This document shows, in pieces, positions 15,063 to 23,137 of a stretch of 46,959 bases of DNA. Source of the stretch: an uncultured Oscillospiraceae bacterium (lineage in GTDB: Bacteria > Bacillota > Clostridia > Oscillospirales > Acutalibacteraceae); NCBI GenBank assembly GCA_905198295.1, contig CAJKBW010000011.1, positions 1 through 46,959 of the forward strand. Reading direction: 5' to 3'. The position numbers and the translations under genes were made by a program. The notes under the pieces are model-generated. The model was not told the origin of the DNA. It worked only from the letters and a program-made list of their open reading frames with translations, and searched no databases. Within the stretch, counting starts at the first letter, position 1. Each line of letters starts with the position of its first letter.

Positions 15063-16107
15063 AATTGCGCCGGATGAAGGCGCTGATATGCACCGGATCG
15101 GTGTCAAAGGAAACGATGTCGCCCGGTGCGCAGTCGATGTCGGTGACGTCCACGGTCAGCGAGGTCAGCCCCGGCCGACCGATGATCACCGGTCGTTTGC
15201 CGTTGATCTCGCAGGTGAGCTTTTTGCGGAAAAACGGGAAGCGGGAAACCGGCATTTCGGTGAACAGGCCGTCTGCCCGCCCGGACGGAACCACTGCCAC
15301 CCGCGTCGCCTTGCGCAGGCGCACCCGGGCATCGTCGCCGACCGTACTGCCCGCGGTGAGCCATTTCAGGTCGCAGACATTGGATACTGCCCGTCCGACC
15401 TTTTTCAGGCCATGACGTTCTTTCAGCGGGCCGCGGCCGAACAGGTCCGCGCTGGTGCGCACCGCACCCAGGCGCATCTCCTTGCACTGGAGCGCCTGAT
15501 AGCTGTCCGCCATATGCACGATGCCGGGCTTTAAGCCCTCCCGCTGCACCGCGGCGACCGCGCGCTGGAAATCCTTCACCTGCTGGAGCCGATGGGATTC
15601 CGATGCTTTGCCGGTATCCGGCAGGATGGTAAACACGCCGGTCAATTCCACGTTTTCCAGATGCTTGATGGTCTGCGCCGCCTTGCCGGCGTCCTGCAGT
15701 GCATAGCCGAAGCGTCCCATGCCGAAGTCGAAGCACAGCTGCACCCGCGCCCGGCAGCGCATTTTGCGGCTCAGCGAGCTGAACAGCACCGCGGCGTCGT
15801 TGGAGCCGACCGCGCCGATGATGTCGTATTGCAGGATGGCGGCAACGTCGTCTTCACCGGAATAGGGGGTCAGCAGCAGGATGTCCAGCCCGCGCACCGC
15901 GTCCGCGATGCGCACCGCCTCCTCCAGCCGCGCGACCGCAATCGTGCCGACCCCCGCCTCCTGCAGGAGTTTCGCGATTTCCACGTCGCCCAGTCCCAGA
16001 GCATTCGCCTCGAGCACCGGGATCAGCGGCGTACTGCCGGCCTGCTTCTGCAGGATGCGCAGGTTGGTGAGGATTCGTTCGGTCTGTACCATCAGCTTCA
16101 TGTCCAT
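15055..16107 (-). CDS. Alanine racemase-fold protein lacking the catalytic residues
   Basis: A protein of about 350 residues that follows the alanine racemase pattern throughout: IPVLEANALGLGDVEIA, GVGTIAVARLEEAVRIAD, CFDFGMGRFGY, GIVHMADSYQAL, RLGAVRTS and a C-terminal beta domain with GRADG and a GRPGLTSLTVDVTDI segment. However, the PLP-lysine position of the VVKANAYGHG motif is Glu (GAG codon at 16011-16009, one base from AAG). The VGYG segment carrying the catalytic tyrosine reads VGDD, and the GYADG tyrosine is Arg. It is unlikely to racemise alanine by the known mechanism. No frameshift or stop is present, so it is not a decayed pseudogene. ATG choices are 16113, 16107 or 16101; 16107 has the best distance to AAAGG. 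Confidence 0.8.
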   Translation of the reverse strand: MDMKLMVQTERILTNLRILQKQAGSTPLIPVLEANALGLGDVEIAKLLQEAGVGTIAVARLEEAVRIADAVRGLDILLLTPYSGEDDVAAILQYDIIGAVGSNDAAVLFSSLSRKMRCRARVQLCFDFGMGRFGYALQDAGKAAQTIKHLENVELTGVFTILPDTGKASESHRLQQVKDFQRAVAAVQREGLKPGIVHMADSYQALQCKEMRLGAVRTSADLFGRGPLKERHGLKKVGRAVSNVCDLKWLTAGSTVGDDARVRLRKATRVAVVPSGRADGLFTEMPVSRFPFFRKKLTCEINGKRPVIIGRPGLTSLTVDVTDIDCAPGDIVSFDTDPVHISAFIRRNYV

Positions 16108-16170
16108 GACCATCCTTTATCTGTATACTGAGCCGGATGCCTCGCAGCGGGGGCTTGTCCTTTTATGTCC

Positions 16171-16199
16171 AGTATACCGCAGTCGACCGGTTTCGTCAA
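16171..16199 (-). promoter_or_regulatory. Promoter of the racemase-like/decarboxylase-like pair
   Basis: Minus-strand TTGACG (16199-16194) and TATACT (16176-16171) separated by 17 bases. Transcription would begin near 16164, about 55 nt before the start. Confidence 0.8.
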
Positions 16200-16280
16200 A
16201 CACCGGCGGCGAAAATAAAGGTTTTGTGCCGTTTTTCCGCGGACGGCCGTCGGCATTGCGTAAGGTGCGGGGCTTTTCGC

Positions 16281-16982
16281 TTAAAAAGGCTTTTCCACAG
16301 GCGGTGCCGGCCGCTTTAGCCGCGCAACTGCTGCCTTATCCTCACGGCTTACCCGAAGCGATTCCCGAATCTTCCGGATGGTCAGGTTATGGGTCACGGG
16401 GTCAAGGGCGCCGGCTTCCAGCAGGGGGTACACCTTTTCCGGAAAGCGGACAAAGCACACCGACAGGGTCCACGCCGCCGCCATGCGCACATAATAGCCC
16501 TCGTGGGTGAGCGCGGTCAGCCGCGCGATCACCCCATCGACATGTGCCTCGTCCACAAAGTGGTCAAGCATGGCCACCACTGCGAACCTTACGTCGAATT
16601 CCCGGCCGGAAGACAGGTAGGGGGACAGAAACTCCCAGACAGCCTCCGGCTGCCGCCGGACAAAGCGCAGCGAGGCGCAGAAGCTGTCACACACCGACCA
16701 GTTATCGATCTTCGGCACAAAAGCCGCCGTATACCGCAGCAGCTCATCAATATCCGCTTTGGCGGCGCCGATCACCATGCCCTGGAGCATAACTTCCTCG
16801 AAGGTGTCATCCCCGGCGGCGGCGAGCCAGCCGCGCCAGTCCTCCGCCGCGATGCGTTTGGCCAGCGCGCGCATCTGCGGCAGCCGCACCCCGATCAGGT
16901 TGGTGCCGGGAGGCAGAAGTTTGGCGGAAAACCGGCGGTAATCCGCATCGGCGAGCGCGGTAAGTTCAGCTTTGATGTCCAT
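16281..16982 (-). CDS. DNA alkylation repair protein (AlkD-like HEAT-repeat glycosylase)
   Basis: A 233-residue all-helical protein of the DNA alkylation repair family: LLPPGTNLIGVRLPQMRALA near residue 22, TFEEVMLQGMVIGAA, PKIDNWSVCDSFCASL (the conserved DNWxxCD segment), EFDVRFAVVAML and YYVRMAAAWTLSVCFVRFP. AlkC/AlkD-type glycosylases excise positively charged alkylated bases such as 3-methyladenine and 7-methylguanine through a HEAT solenoid. It starts 57 bp after the phosphoglucomutase stop, beyond a strong terminator, and I see no clear promoter of its own, so it may depend on read-through. AAAGGAG precedes the ATG. Confidence 0.88.
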   Translation of the reverse strand: MDIKAELTALADADYRRFSAKLLPPGTNLIGVRLPQMRALAKRIAAEDWRGWLAAAGDDTFEEVMLQGMVIGAAKADIDELLRYTAAFVPKIDNWSVCDSFCASLRFVRRQPEAVWEFLSPYLSSGREFDVRFAVVAMLDHFVDEAHVDGVIARLTALTHEGYYVRMAAAWTLSVCFVRFPEKVYPLLEAGALDPVTHNLTIRKIRESLRVSREDKAAVARLKRPAPPVEKPF

Positions 16983-17001
16983 GGTGGCGGGCTCCTTTCT
17001 G

Positions 17002-17032
17002 AAAAAATGCCCCCTGCATCGACAGGGGGCAT
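17002..17032 (-). terminator. Terminator of the phosphoglucomutase gene
   Basis: ATGCCCCCTG (17007-17016) pairs with CAGGGGGCAT (17023-17032); on the minus strand six T residues follow. A classic intrinsic terminator immediately after the stop at 17040. Confidence 0.88.
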
Positions 17033-17039
17033 GGAGATA

Positions 17040-18764
17040 TTATGCCTTGAGCAGTTCCTTTGCCGCGTCGGTCAGGCGTTCGGCCATCGCTTCTGCGGCC
17101 GCCTTATCGGTGCCAGTGGCGGTGACGTAGGCCTTGATCTTCGGCTCGGTGCCGGAGGGCCGCACGATCACGCCGGCGCCATCCTCCAGACCGAAGACCA
17201 GCACGTTGGATTTCGGCAGGGTAAGCACCGTTTCGGCTCCGGTGCGCATATCCACGCTGCGGGAGGCCAGATAGTCGGAGAAACGCGTCACCGCAAGACC
17301 GGCGATCTCCTGCGGTCGGTTCTCCCGCAGCGATTCCATCAGCTTGTGCATCGTCGCCATGCCTTCCGCACCCTCAAATTCCGCGTTGATCAGGATATGG
17401 CGGTAAACGCCGAATTCCGCATACAGCGCATCGAGCACGTCGAGCAGGCTCTTGCCCTGCTTCTTGTAATACGCGGCCATTTCGCAGATGAGCATGGAGG
17501 CGTTCACGCCGTCCTTATCCCGTACATAGGTGCCGGACAGGTAGCCGTAGCTTTCCTCGAACCCGAAGACATAGCGTTCCGGATGGCCCTCCTTTTCGAG
17601 CAGCCCGATCTGCTCGCCGATATACTTGAAGCCGGTGAGCACCTCCCGCACCTCGCAGCCGAATTTTTCGGCGATGCGCAGCACCAGGTCGGAGGTGACA
17701 ATGGTCTTGACCGTGACCGGATGTTCGGGCAGGGTGCCCAGCTCGGCGCGGGTGGTCAGCACATAATTAAGCAGCAGGCAGCCCACCTCATTGCCGGTCA
17801 TCAGGGTATAGTCGCCGCTGTCGAGTACCGCGATACCCACCCGGTCGCAGTCCGGGTCGGTGGCGAGCAGCAGATCCGGTTTCACCGTTTCGGCGAGCTT
17901 CAGCGCGCAGGCAAACGCTTGGCGGATTTCCGGATTCGGGTACGGTGCGGTCGGGAAATTGCCGTCGGGCTTCTCCTGCTCCGGCACCACCGCGAGTGCC
18001 GATACCCCGATGCGGTGCAGCATCTCCCGCACTGGCTTGTTGCCGGTGCCGTTGAGCGGGGTATATACCACGCTGAGCGGCACCTCATGGCAGATGCCGG
18101 GGCGGAGTTGTTCGCCGGCGACATGCTGGAGGAAATCCTCGAGCAGTTCCGGCCCGATCACCTGAATCCGGCCGTTCCGAACCGCTTCGCTGTAATCGGC
18201 CACCTTCACACCGTCAAAAATTTCCACCTTGCGGATGTACGCCGTCACGGCGTTGGCGTCCGCGTCGGTCATCTGGCAGCCGTCCGCGCCGTAGCATTTA
18301 TAGCCGTTGTATTTGGCCGGGTTATGGCTGGCGGTGATCATGATGCCCGCCTGACAGTGCAGCGAACGCACTGCGAAGGAAAGCACCGGCGTGGGCTCGA
18401 GTTCATCAAAAATATGCACCTTGATCCCGTTCGCCGCGAGCACCCGCGCCGCTTCGCGGGCAAACAGCGGGGATTTGATGCGGGAGTCGAACGAAATTGC
18501 CACGGCATTTTCGCTGCCGCTGACGTTGAGATAATCGGCGAGTCCCTGGGTCGCCTTGCGCACGGTGTAAATATTCATCCGGTTTTCCCCCGCACCGATT
18601 ACCCCGCGCAGTCCGCCGGTTCCAAAAGCCAGTTCGCGGTAAAAGCGATCGAGGATTTCCTCGTCCTGCCCGGCGATGCTCTTCAGCTCGTCAAGCAGGT
18701 CCGGATCCTCGATTGCCCGCTGTTTCCAGCGGGCGTAATTATCCATCATGGCCTTGTCGCACAT
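17040..18764 (-). CDS. Phospho-sugar mutase (phosphoglucomutase/phosphomannomutase)
   Basis: A 574-residue alpha-D-phosphohexomutase of the PgcA type. Visible active-site parts in order: GTGGLRGVIGAGENRMN near residue 48, ITASHNPAKYNGYKCYG (phosphoserine at residue 146), DPDCDRVG (metal-binding loop), GFEESYGYL (sugar-binding loop) and RPSGTEPKIKAY (phosphate-binding loop). It interconverts glucose-1- and glucose-6-phosphate (and maybe mannose phosphates), linking glycolysis to UDP-glucose and surface polysaccharides. The ATG at 18764 has a GAAAGGAAGG site; the open frame to 18872 is upstream leader. It has its own promoter and terminator, so is monocistronic. Confidence 0.94.
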   Translation of the reverse strand: MCDKAMMDNYARWKQRAIEDPDLLDELKSIAGQDEEILDRFYRELAFGTGGLRGVIGAGENRMNIYTVRKATQGLADYLNVSGSENAVAISFDSRIKSPLFAREAARVLAANGIKVHIFDELEPTPVLSFAVRSLHCQAGIMITASHNPAKYNGYKCYGADGCQMTDADANAVTAYIRKVEIFDGVKVADYSEAVRNGRIQVIGPELLEDFLQHVAGEQLRPGICHEVPLSVVYTPLNGTGNKPVREMLHRIGVSALAVVPEQEKPDGNFPTAPYPNPEIRQAFACALKLAETVKPDLLLATDPDCDRVGIAVLDSGDYTLMTGNEVGCLLLNYVLTTRAELGTLPEHPVTVKTIVTSDLVLRIAEKFGCEVREVLTGFKYIGEQIGLLEKEGHPERYVFGFEESYGYLSGTYVRDKDGVNASMLICEMAAYYKKQGKSLLDVLDALYAEFGVYRHILINAEFEGAEGMATMHKLMESLRENRPQEIAGLAVTRFSDYLASRSVDMRTGAETVLTLPKSNVLVFGLEDGAGVIVRPSGTEPKIKAYVTATGTDKAAAEAMAERLTDAAKELLKA

Positions 18765-18867
18765 TTTGTATCCTTCCTTTCGCTTACATGGGCAGGTTCC
18801 CCGCATGGTGCCTGCCTGTCCGGCCGGACAGCACCGCATCCACCGCCCATACAATATTTCCCTTTGT

Positions 18868-18897
18868 ATCATACACCATTTGGCCGGAGAATGGCAA
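18868..18897 (-). promoter_or_regulatory. Promoter of the phosphoglucomutase gene
   Basis: Minus-strand TTGCCA (18897-18892) and TATGAT (18873-18868), spacing 18. Transcription would begin near 18861. Confidence 0.6.
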
Positions 18898-18963
18898 GGC
18901 GTATTCTGCCGCGAATCCCGGCATATTTTCCCGAAATATCCGAAAATCTTCAGAATTCCCCTC

Positions 18964-18992
18964 TTTTTTCCCGATGAAAAATACGCTATAAT
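18964..18992 (+). promoter_or_regulatory. Likely promoter of the zapA operon
   Basis: A perfect -10 TATAAT (18987-18992) with a T-rich, poor -35 (TTTTTT, 18964-18969) at 17 bases. Together with the divergent promoter at 18868-18897 it accounts for the 330-bp gap 18765-19094; a small GGCCG/CGGCC hairpin lies just downstream. No further gene is seen in the gap. Confidence 0.5.
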
Positions 18993-19094
18993 AGATCAGA
19001 AGGCCGTTTGTCCGGCCGATTCATAAAATGTTTTCAGCCGGCGGGCAGCCGCCGGAGCACAGGCGGGTTCCGCCGGGGAAGGAGTTTTCAGCAT

Positions 19095-19439
19095 ATGGCT
19101 AACAAACAGGTGCGGGTCACTATCTGCGGAACGGGATACACGCTGTCCACCGACGACGCAGAGGAATATGTTCTCGGGGTTGCCGATCGGGTGGAAAAAT
19201 CCATGAAGGCGATGATGAACGAAAACGACCGTATTTCCACGTTGATGGCCGCGGTGCTCACCGCGCTAAACAACGCCGACGACGCGGCAAAGGCGACCGT
19301 TTCGGCGGATAATCTGCGCGCGCAGATCAAGGATTTCATCGAGGAGAATGCGAAGCTGCGGCAGGAGGCAGACAGTGCCAACCGCGAATGTGAGCGTCTG
19401 CGCCGCGAGCTGATGGATATGCGGTCGTCCCGTTCATGA
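19095..19439 (+). CDS. zapA: Cell division protein ZapA
   Basis: A 114-residue ZapA: N-terminal beta-rich domain ANKQVRVTICGTGYTLSTDD, then EEYVLGVADRVEKSMKAMM, and a C-terminal coiled coil (about residues 60-110, AQIKDFIEENAKLRQEADS onward). ZapA bundles FtsZ filaments at mid-cell. The ATG at 19095 is preceded by AAGGAG; the open frame to 19008 is leader. Its stop overlaps the next gene in an ATGA junction, so the U32 peptidase is translationally coupled, an arrangement I recall in many Clostridia. Confidence 0.92.
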   Translation: MANKQVRVTICGTGYTLSTDDAEEYVLGVADRVEKSMKAMMNENDRISTLMAAVLTALNNADDAAKATVSADNLRAQIKDFIEENAKLRQEADSANRECERLRRELMDMRSSRS

Positions 19440-21529
19440 ATAGGGGAAAAATCGAAATTCTTGCACCCGCCGGCTCGCCTGAGGCGCTGACCGCCGCGGT
19501 GCGCTGCGGCGCCGATGCGGTGTATCTGGGGGTAGGGCGCTTCAACGCCCGGCAGGCGGCGCACAATTTCGCGCCGGAGGACATGCCGGAAACGGTGCGT
19601 TACTGTCATGCCCGCGGCACGGCGGTGCATATCGCGCTCAACACGCTGGTGCGGGAGGATGAGATGTGCGACGCGCTGGCGCTCGCTGAGCAGGCCTGTA
19701 TCTGGGGCGCCGACGCGCTGATCATTCAGGATCGCGGTTTGGCGCGGCGGATTCACGCGGCGGCGCCGGAAATGCCGCTGCATGCTTCTACCCAGCTGTC
19801 CTGTCACACTCCATCCGGAGTGGAAGAGCTGCGGGACTGCGGGTTTTCCCGGGTAGTGCTGGCGCGGGAGATGAGCCAGGAGGAAATCACGGCGTGCGTC
19901 GGCCTCGGCTGCGAAATCGAGGTGTTTGCGCACGGGGCGCTGTGCATGTGTGTATCCGGGCAGTGCACGCTGTCTGCGATGCTCGGCGGCCGCAGTGGCA
20001 ACCGCGGCATGTGTGCGCAGCCCTGCCGACTGCCGTTTGCACCGGTGGGAAGCGGCCCGGCCAGAGACCGGACTGCGCTGAGCCTGAAGGATTTATGTCT
20101 GCTGGATTACGTGGAGCAGCTGCGGGGGAGCGGCGTGGATTCCCTGAAAATCGAGGGGCGGATGAAACGGCCGGAATACGTGGCGGCTGCGGTGACCGCC
20201 TATCGTGCGGCCGCGGACGGACGGGCGGCGGATCGGCAGCTGCTGGAGGATTTGCAGGCGGTGTTTTCCCGGTCGGGCTTTACCGACGGCTATTACCGCG
20301 GTCGGCGGGATGCCGGATTGTTCGGTCACCGCAGGCGGGAGGATGTCACCGCGGCGACGGCGGAGGTGTTCAGCCGGCTGCACCGTTTATATGATCGGGA
20401 AAACCCACGGGTGCCGCTGGCGCTGACCTTTACGATGCGCGCCGGTGAGCCGGTGCGGCTGGAGGGGCGCTCGGGTGACGCCGCCGCACAGGCGGCAGGG
20501 ACGATCCCTGAAGCGGCTGTGCATCGTCCGCTGTCCGTGCAGCGGGCGGAGGAACAGTTGTGCAAAACCGGCGGTACGCCGTTTATGCCGCCGGAGGTGG
20601 TCTGCCGCATGGACGATGGGCTGACCCTGCCGCTCGCGGCGCTCAATGCGCTGCGGCGGGAAGTGTGCGAACGGCTGTTGGTGGTGCGCGGCGAGACGGC
20701 TGCGGTGCCGTTTCGCCACACGCAGGAGCCGGTGTGTACGCCGCGGGAGCCGAGTTCTCCGAAACTTGTGGCACGGTTTACCGATGCGGCACAGTGCCCG
20801 GGGGACGTGGATATAGAGGCAGCGATCGTGCCGCTGGATACCCCGCCGGAGGTGCTGCGGCGACTGTGCGCGCGGCGTTCCACAGGGGTGGAGATTCCCC
20901 GCGGGCTGTTCGGGGCCGACGATGCGGCGCGGAGGCTGCTGGCTGCGGCGAAAGAGTCCGGGGCGGCGTTTGCACTGTGTGGCGGCGTCGGTGCGGTGCG
21001 TCTCGCCCGGGAGGCTTCGCTCCCGCCGGTGGGCGGCTTCGGGCTGAACATTGTCAACCGCTGGGCACTTGATGCCTATGCTCAGGAAGGAGCTGCTGCG
21101 GCGGTGCTGTCGATGGAGCTGACCTTCCCGCAGATGGCGTTTGCCGTGCGGGAACAGACGGCAATCCCTGCGGGGGCGCTGGTCTATGGGCATCAGCCGC
21201 TGATGCTGCTGCGGGCGTGCCCGCGCCGAGCTGCGGAGGGGTGTACGGGCTGCGGCGATGAGCGGCCGCGGGCGATGACCGACCGCCGCGGGGCGGTCTT
21301 TCCGCTGGAATGCGGGCGCGACCGGCCGGGCGGCTGTGTAGAGCTGCTCAACGGCGATCGCCTGTTTTGGGCGGACCGGCTCGAAGAACTGCCGCTGCTG
21401 GATTTCTGGCTGCTGCATTTTACTGGTGAGGACGAGCGGGAGGTGCGGGAGATTCTGCGGGCCTACCGCCGTGGCGGCAGGCCGCCGGAAAGGCTCACCC
21501 GCGGCCTGTACCGCCGTGGCGTGGAATAA
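19436..21529 (+). CDS. U32-family peptidase-like protein
   Basis: A 697-residue member of the peptidase U32 family: EILAPAGSPEALTAAVRCGA at the N-terminus, ADAVYLGVGRFNAR, LHASTQLSCHTPSG, FAHGALCMCVSGQC and GGRSGNRGMCAQPCRL (conserved cysteines that bind Fe-S in characterised members), then DSLKIEGRMKRPEYVAAAV. A long C-terminal region (about 330-697) is probably the DUF3656-type collagenase domain. Relatives act in 23S rRNA/tRNA C5-hydroxylation (RlhA, TrhP) or are called collagenases. Because it is coupled to zapA and carries the cysteines, an RNA-hydroxylation role is at least as likely as proteolysis. Confidence 0.85.
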   Translation: MNRGKIEILAPAGSPEALTAAVRCGADAVYLGVGRFNARQAAHNFAPEDMPETVRYCHARGTAVHIALNTLVREDEMCDALALAEQACIWGADALIIQDRGLARRIHAAAPEMPLHASTQLSCHTPSGVEELRDCGFSRVVLAREMSQEEITACVGLGCEIEVFAHGALCMCVSGQCTLSAMLGGRSGNRGMCAQPCRLPFAPVGSGPARDRTALSLKDLCLLDYVEQLRGSGVDSLKIEGRMKRPEYVAAAVTAYRAAADGRAADRQLLEDLQAVFSRSGFTDGYYRGRRDAGLFGHRRREDVTAATAEVFSRLHRLYDRENPRVPLALTFTMRAGEPVRLEGRSGDAAAQAAGTIPEAAVHRPLSVQRAEEQLCKTGGTPFMPPEVVCRMDDGLTLPLAALNALRREVCERLLVVRGETAAVPFRHTQEPVCTPREPSSPKLVARFTDAAQCPGDVDIEAAIVPLDTPPEVLRRLCARRSTGVEIPRGLFGADDAARRLLAAAKESGAAFALCGGVGAVRLAREASLPPVGGFGLNIVNRWALDAYAQEGAAAAVLSMELTFPQMAFAVREQTAIPAGALVYGHQPLMLLRACPRRAAEGCTGCGDERPRAMTDRRGAVFPLECGRDRPGGCVELLNGDRLFWADRLEELPLLDFWLLHFTGEDEREVREILRAYRRGGRPPERLTRGLYRRGVE

Positions 21530-21573
21530 TACGAAAACTCAACCGATGATACAGAAGGGACGGCATTTAGGCT

Positions 21574-22014
21574 ATGACAGTGAAATTTCAGAAACTGCAT
21601 GAGCAGGCGAAGATTCCGCAGCGCTCCACCGAGGGCAGTGCGGGGATGGATTTATGCGCGCGCATCGACGAGCCGGTGACGGTGCCCGCCGGCGGTCGGG
21701 TGGGAATCCCCACCGGCATCGCGATGGGCCTGCCCGGCCCGGAGACGGTCGGCTTGGTTTTCGCACGCAGCGGGCTGGCGGTCAAACATGGTCTGACGCT
21801 TTCCAACGGTGTGGGCGTGATCGACAGCGATTATACCGGTGAGATCAAGGTCGGTCTGGTCAACCTGTCGGACAAGGCGTACACCATTGAACCGGGCGAG
21901 CGCATTGCCCAGCTGGTGATCATGCCGGTGCTGCTGCCGCAGATCGAGCTGGCGGAAGCGTTGGAGGAGACCGCACGCGGGACGGGCGGCTTTGGTTCGA
22001 CGGGAAGAAAATAA
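21574..22014 (+). CDS. dut: dUTP diphosphatase
   Basis: A 146-residue trimeric dUTPase with all five motifs: GSAGMDLCAR (I), ARSGLAVKHGL (II), GVIDSDYTGEIKVGLVN (III), GERIAQLVIMP (IV) and RGTGGFGSTG (V, the P-loop-like tail). It hydrolyses dUTP to dUMP and pyrophosphate, keeping uracil out of DNA and feeding thymidylate synthesis. It lies 44 bp after the U32 gene in the same direction. The start is preceded by GAAGGGACGG. Confidence 0.96.
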   Translation: MTVKFQKLHEQAKIPQRSTEGSAGMDLCARIDEPVTVPAGGRVGIPTGIAMGLPGPETVGLVFARSGLAVKHGLTLSNGVGVIDSDYTGEIKVGLVNLSDKAYTIEPGERIAQLVIMPVLLPQIELAEALEETARGTGGFGSTGRK

Positions 22015-22054
22015 CAATCGTCACAAATGACAATGGATAAACGGAAAGGGTTGT

Positions 22055-22312
22055 TTGAGGTTGAAGGCGAAGAATACGCTGATCCTGATTTTTTTGCTGC
22101 TTGCGGCAGTGGTGCTGTCGGCGCTGATCGGCACATTGACCGAGGGCGTGGAATTCCTGCGGTGGCTGACCTGGGGCGATTCGGTGGGATTCGATACGGT
22201 GAATCTTGACCTGGCGATTATCAACGTCAGCTTTTCCTTCAAAATGCAGGTGAACGTTTTGCAGGTAGTGCTCATCGGTGCGGCGCTGCTGCTGTACAAA
22301 AAGGTACGCTGA
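22055..22312 (+). CDS. DUF4321 small membrane protein
   Basis: An 85-residue protein with two hydrophobic segments (about residues 8-25 and 65-80) around a loop containing GVEFLRWLTWGDSVGFD and LDLAIINVSFSFKMQVNV. This is the DUF4321 layout often found directly before maf and mreB in Clostridia. Function unknown; a membrane role in envelope growth is inference from neighbours. The start is TTG, either 22055 or 22061, after GGAAAGGG; only the first two residues differ. Confidence 0.85.
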   Translation: MRLKAKNTLILIFLLLAAVVLSALIGTLTEGVEFLRWLTWGDSVGFDTVNLDLAIINVSFSFKMQVNVLQVVLIGAALLLYKKVR

Positions 22313-22357
22313 AAAAGGATGGCGGGGTTTTCCCGACGGACAAAAGGAGACAGGAAA

Positions 22358-22921
22358 ATGAACTGGATTTTGGCCTCCGCCTCACCGCGGCGCCGGGAAA
22401 TCTGCGAGCGGATGGGCGTGGCGGTGGAGATCCTGCCGGCAGCTGGCGAACCGCCGCTGGATCGGTCGCTGCCATTGGAAGAGGCGGTGCGCCTGGTGGC
22501 GCGCGCAAAAGCGGAGGAGATTGCGGCGCGCTGCCCGGAGCGCCGGGTGCTCGGTGCAGATACGGTGGTGGAAATCGACGGGCAGGTGCTCGGCAAGCCG
22601 CGGGACAAACGCGAGGCAGCGGATATGCTGCGCCGGCTTTCGGGGCGCGCTCATCGGGTGCTGACCGGCGTATGGGCGGCGGGCCCGGGCTGCGGCTGCG
22701 GTTTTACGTCGGCGGCGCAGGTCGAATTTGAGCCAATGACTGATGAGGAAATTGCCGCTTATGTGGCGACCGGCGAGCCGATGGACAAGGCGGGTGCCTA
22801 CGGGATTCAGGGGCTTGGCATGCGTTTTGTGCACGGAATCGTCGGGGACTATTACACGGTGATGGGACTTCCGGGCGCGGCTTTATGGCGTTTTCTGCAG
22901 CAATTTCCGGAAATCGGATGA
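22358..22921 (+). CDS. maf: Maf-family nucleoside triphosphate pyrophosphatase
   Basis: A 187-residue Maf protein: NWILASASPRRREICERMG at the start, GADTVVEIDGQVLGKP, AADMLRRLSGRAHRVLTG, AAYVATGEPMDKAGAYGI and GIVGDYYTVMGLP. It hydrolyses non-canonical nucleotides (dTTP/UTP or modified bases) to monophosphates as a housecleaning enzyme. The ATG at 22358 follows AAGGAGA. It is the last gene before the mreB promoter, a common neighbourhood in Firmicutes. Confidence 0.94.
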   Translation: MNWILASASPRRREICERMGVAVEILPAAGEPPLDRSLPLEEAVRLVARAKAEEIAARCPERRVLGADTVVEIDGQVLGKPRDKREAADMLRRLSGRAHRVLTGVWAAGPGCGCGFTSAAQVEFEPMTDEEIAAYVATGEPMDKAGAYGIQGLGMRFVHGIVGDYYTVMGLPGAALWRFLQQFPEIG

Positions 22922-22957
22922 ATTCTGCGGGAATTGAGGCTGCGGACAAATTTTTTA

Positions 22958-22986
22958 TTGAGAAATTTTTCCTTACAGTATATAAT
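22958..22986 (+). promoter_or_regulatory. Near-consensus promoter of the mreBCD-PBP2 operon
   Basis: TTGAGA (22958-22963) and TATAAT (22981-22986) with exactly 17 bases between them, in an AT-rich patch. Transcription near 22993 leaves a leader of about 145 nt before mreB, which contains GGCCAA/TTGGCC pairing but no known riboswitch. Confidence 0.85.
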
Positions 22987-23137
22987 ATAATGACTGACGG
23001 CCAAATATAGTAAGGAACAGGACGGTTGGCCGGCAGAGGGAGAAAAACAGGATGAGCGGGATCGCGGCGCGGCAGCCGGCGATCCGGCACGCCAAATATA
23101 CGCGGGCTGACCGCGATCCGGAAAGGAAGTCAAAGTT

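Noticed and set aside
16389..18977. An 862-codon plus-strand open frame opposite the AlkD-like and phosphoglucomutase genes
   Set aside because: It mirrors two real genes with complete family motifs on the minus strand; its own translation is low-complexity and matches nothing. A result of high GC content.
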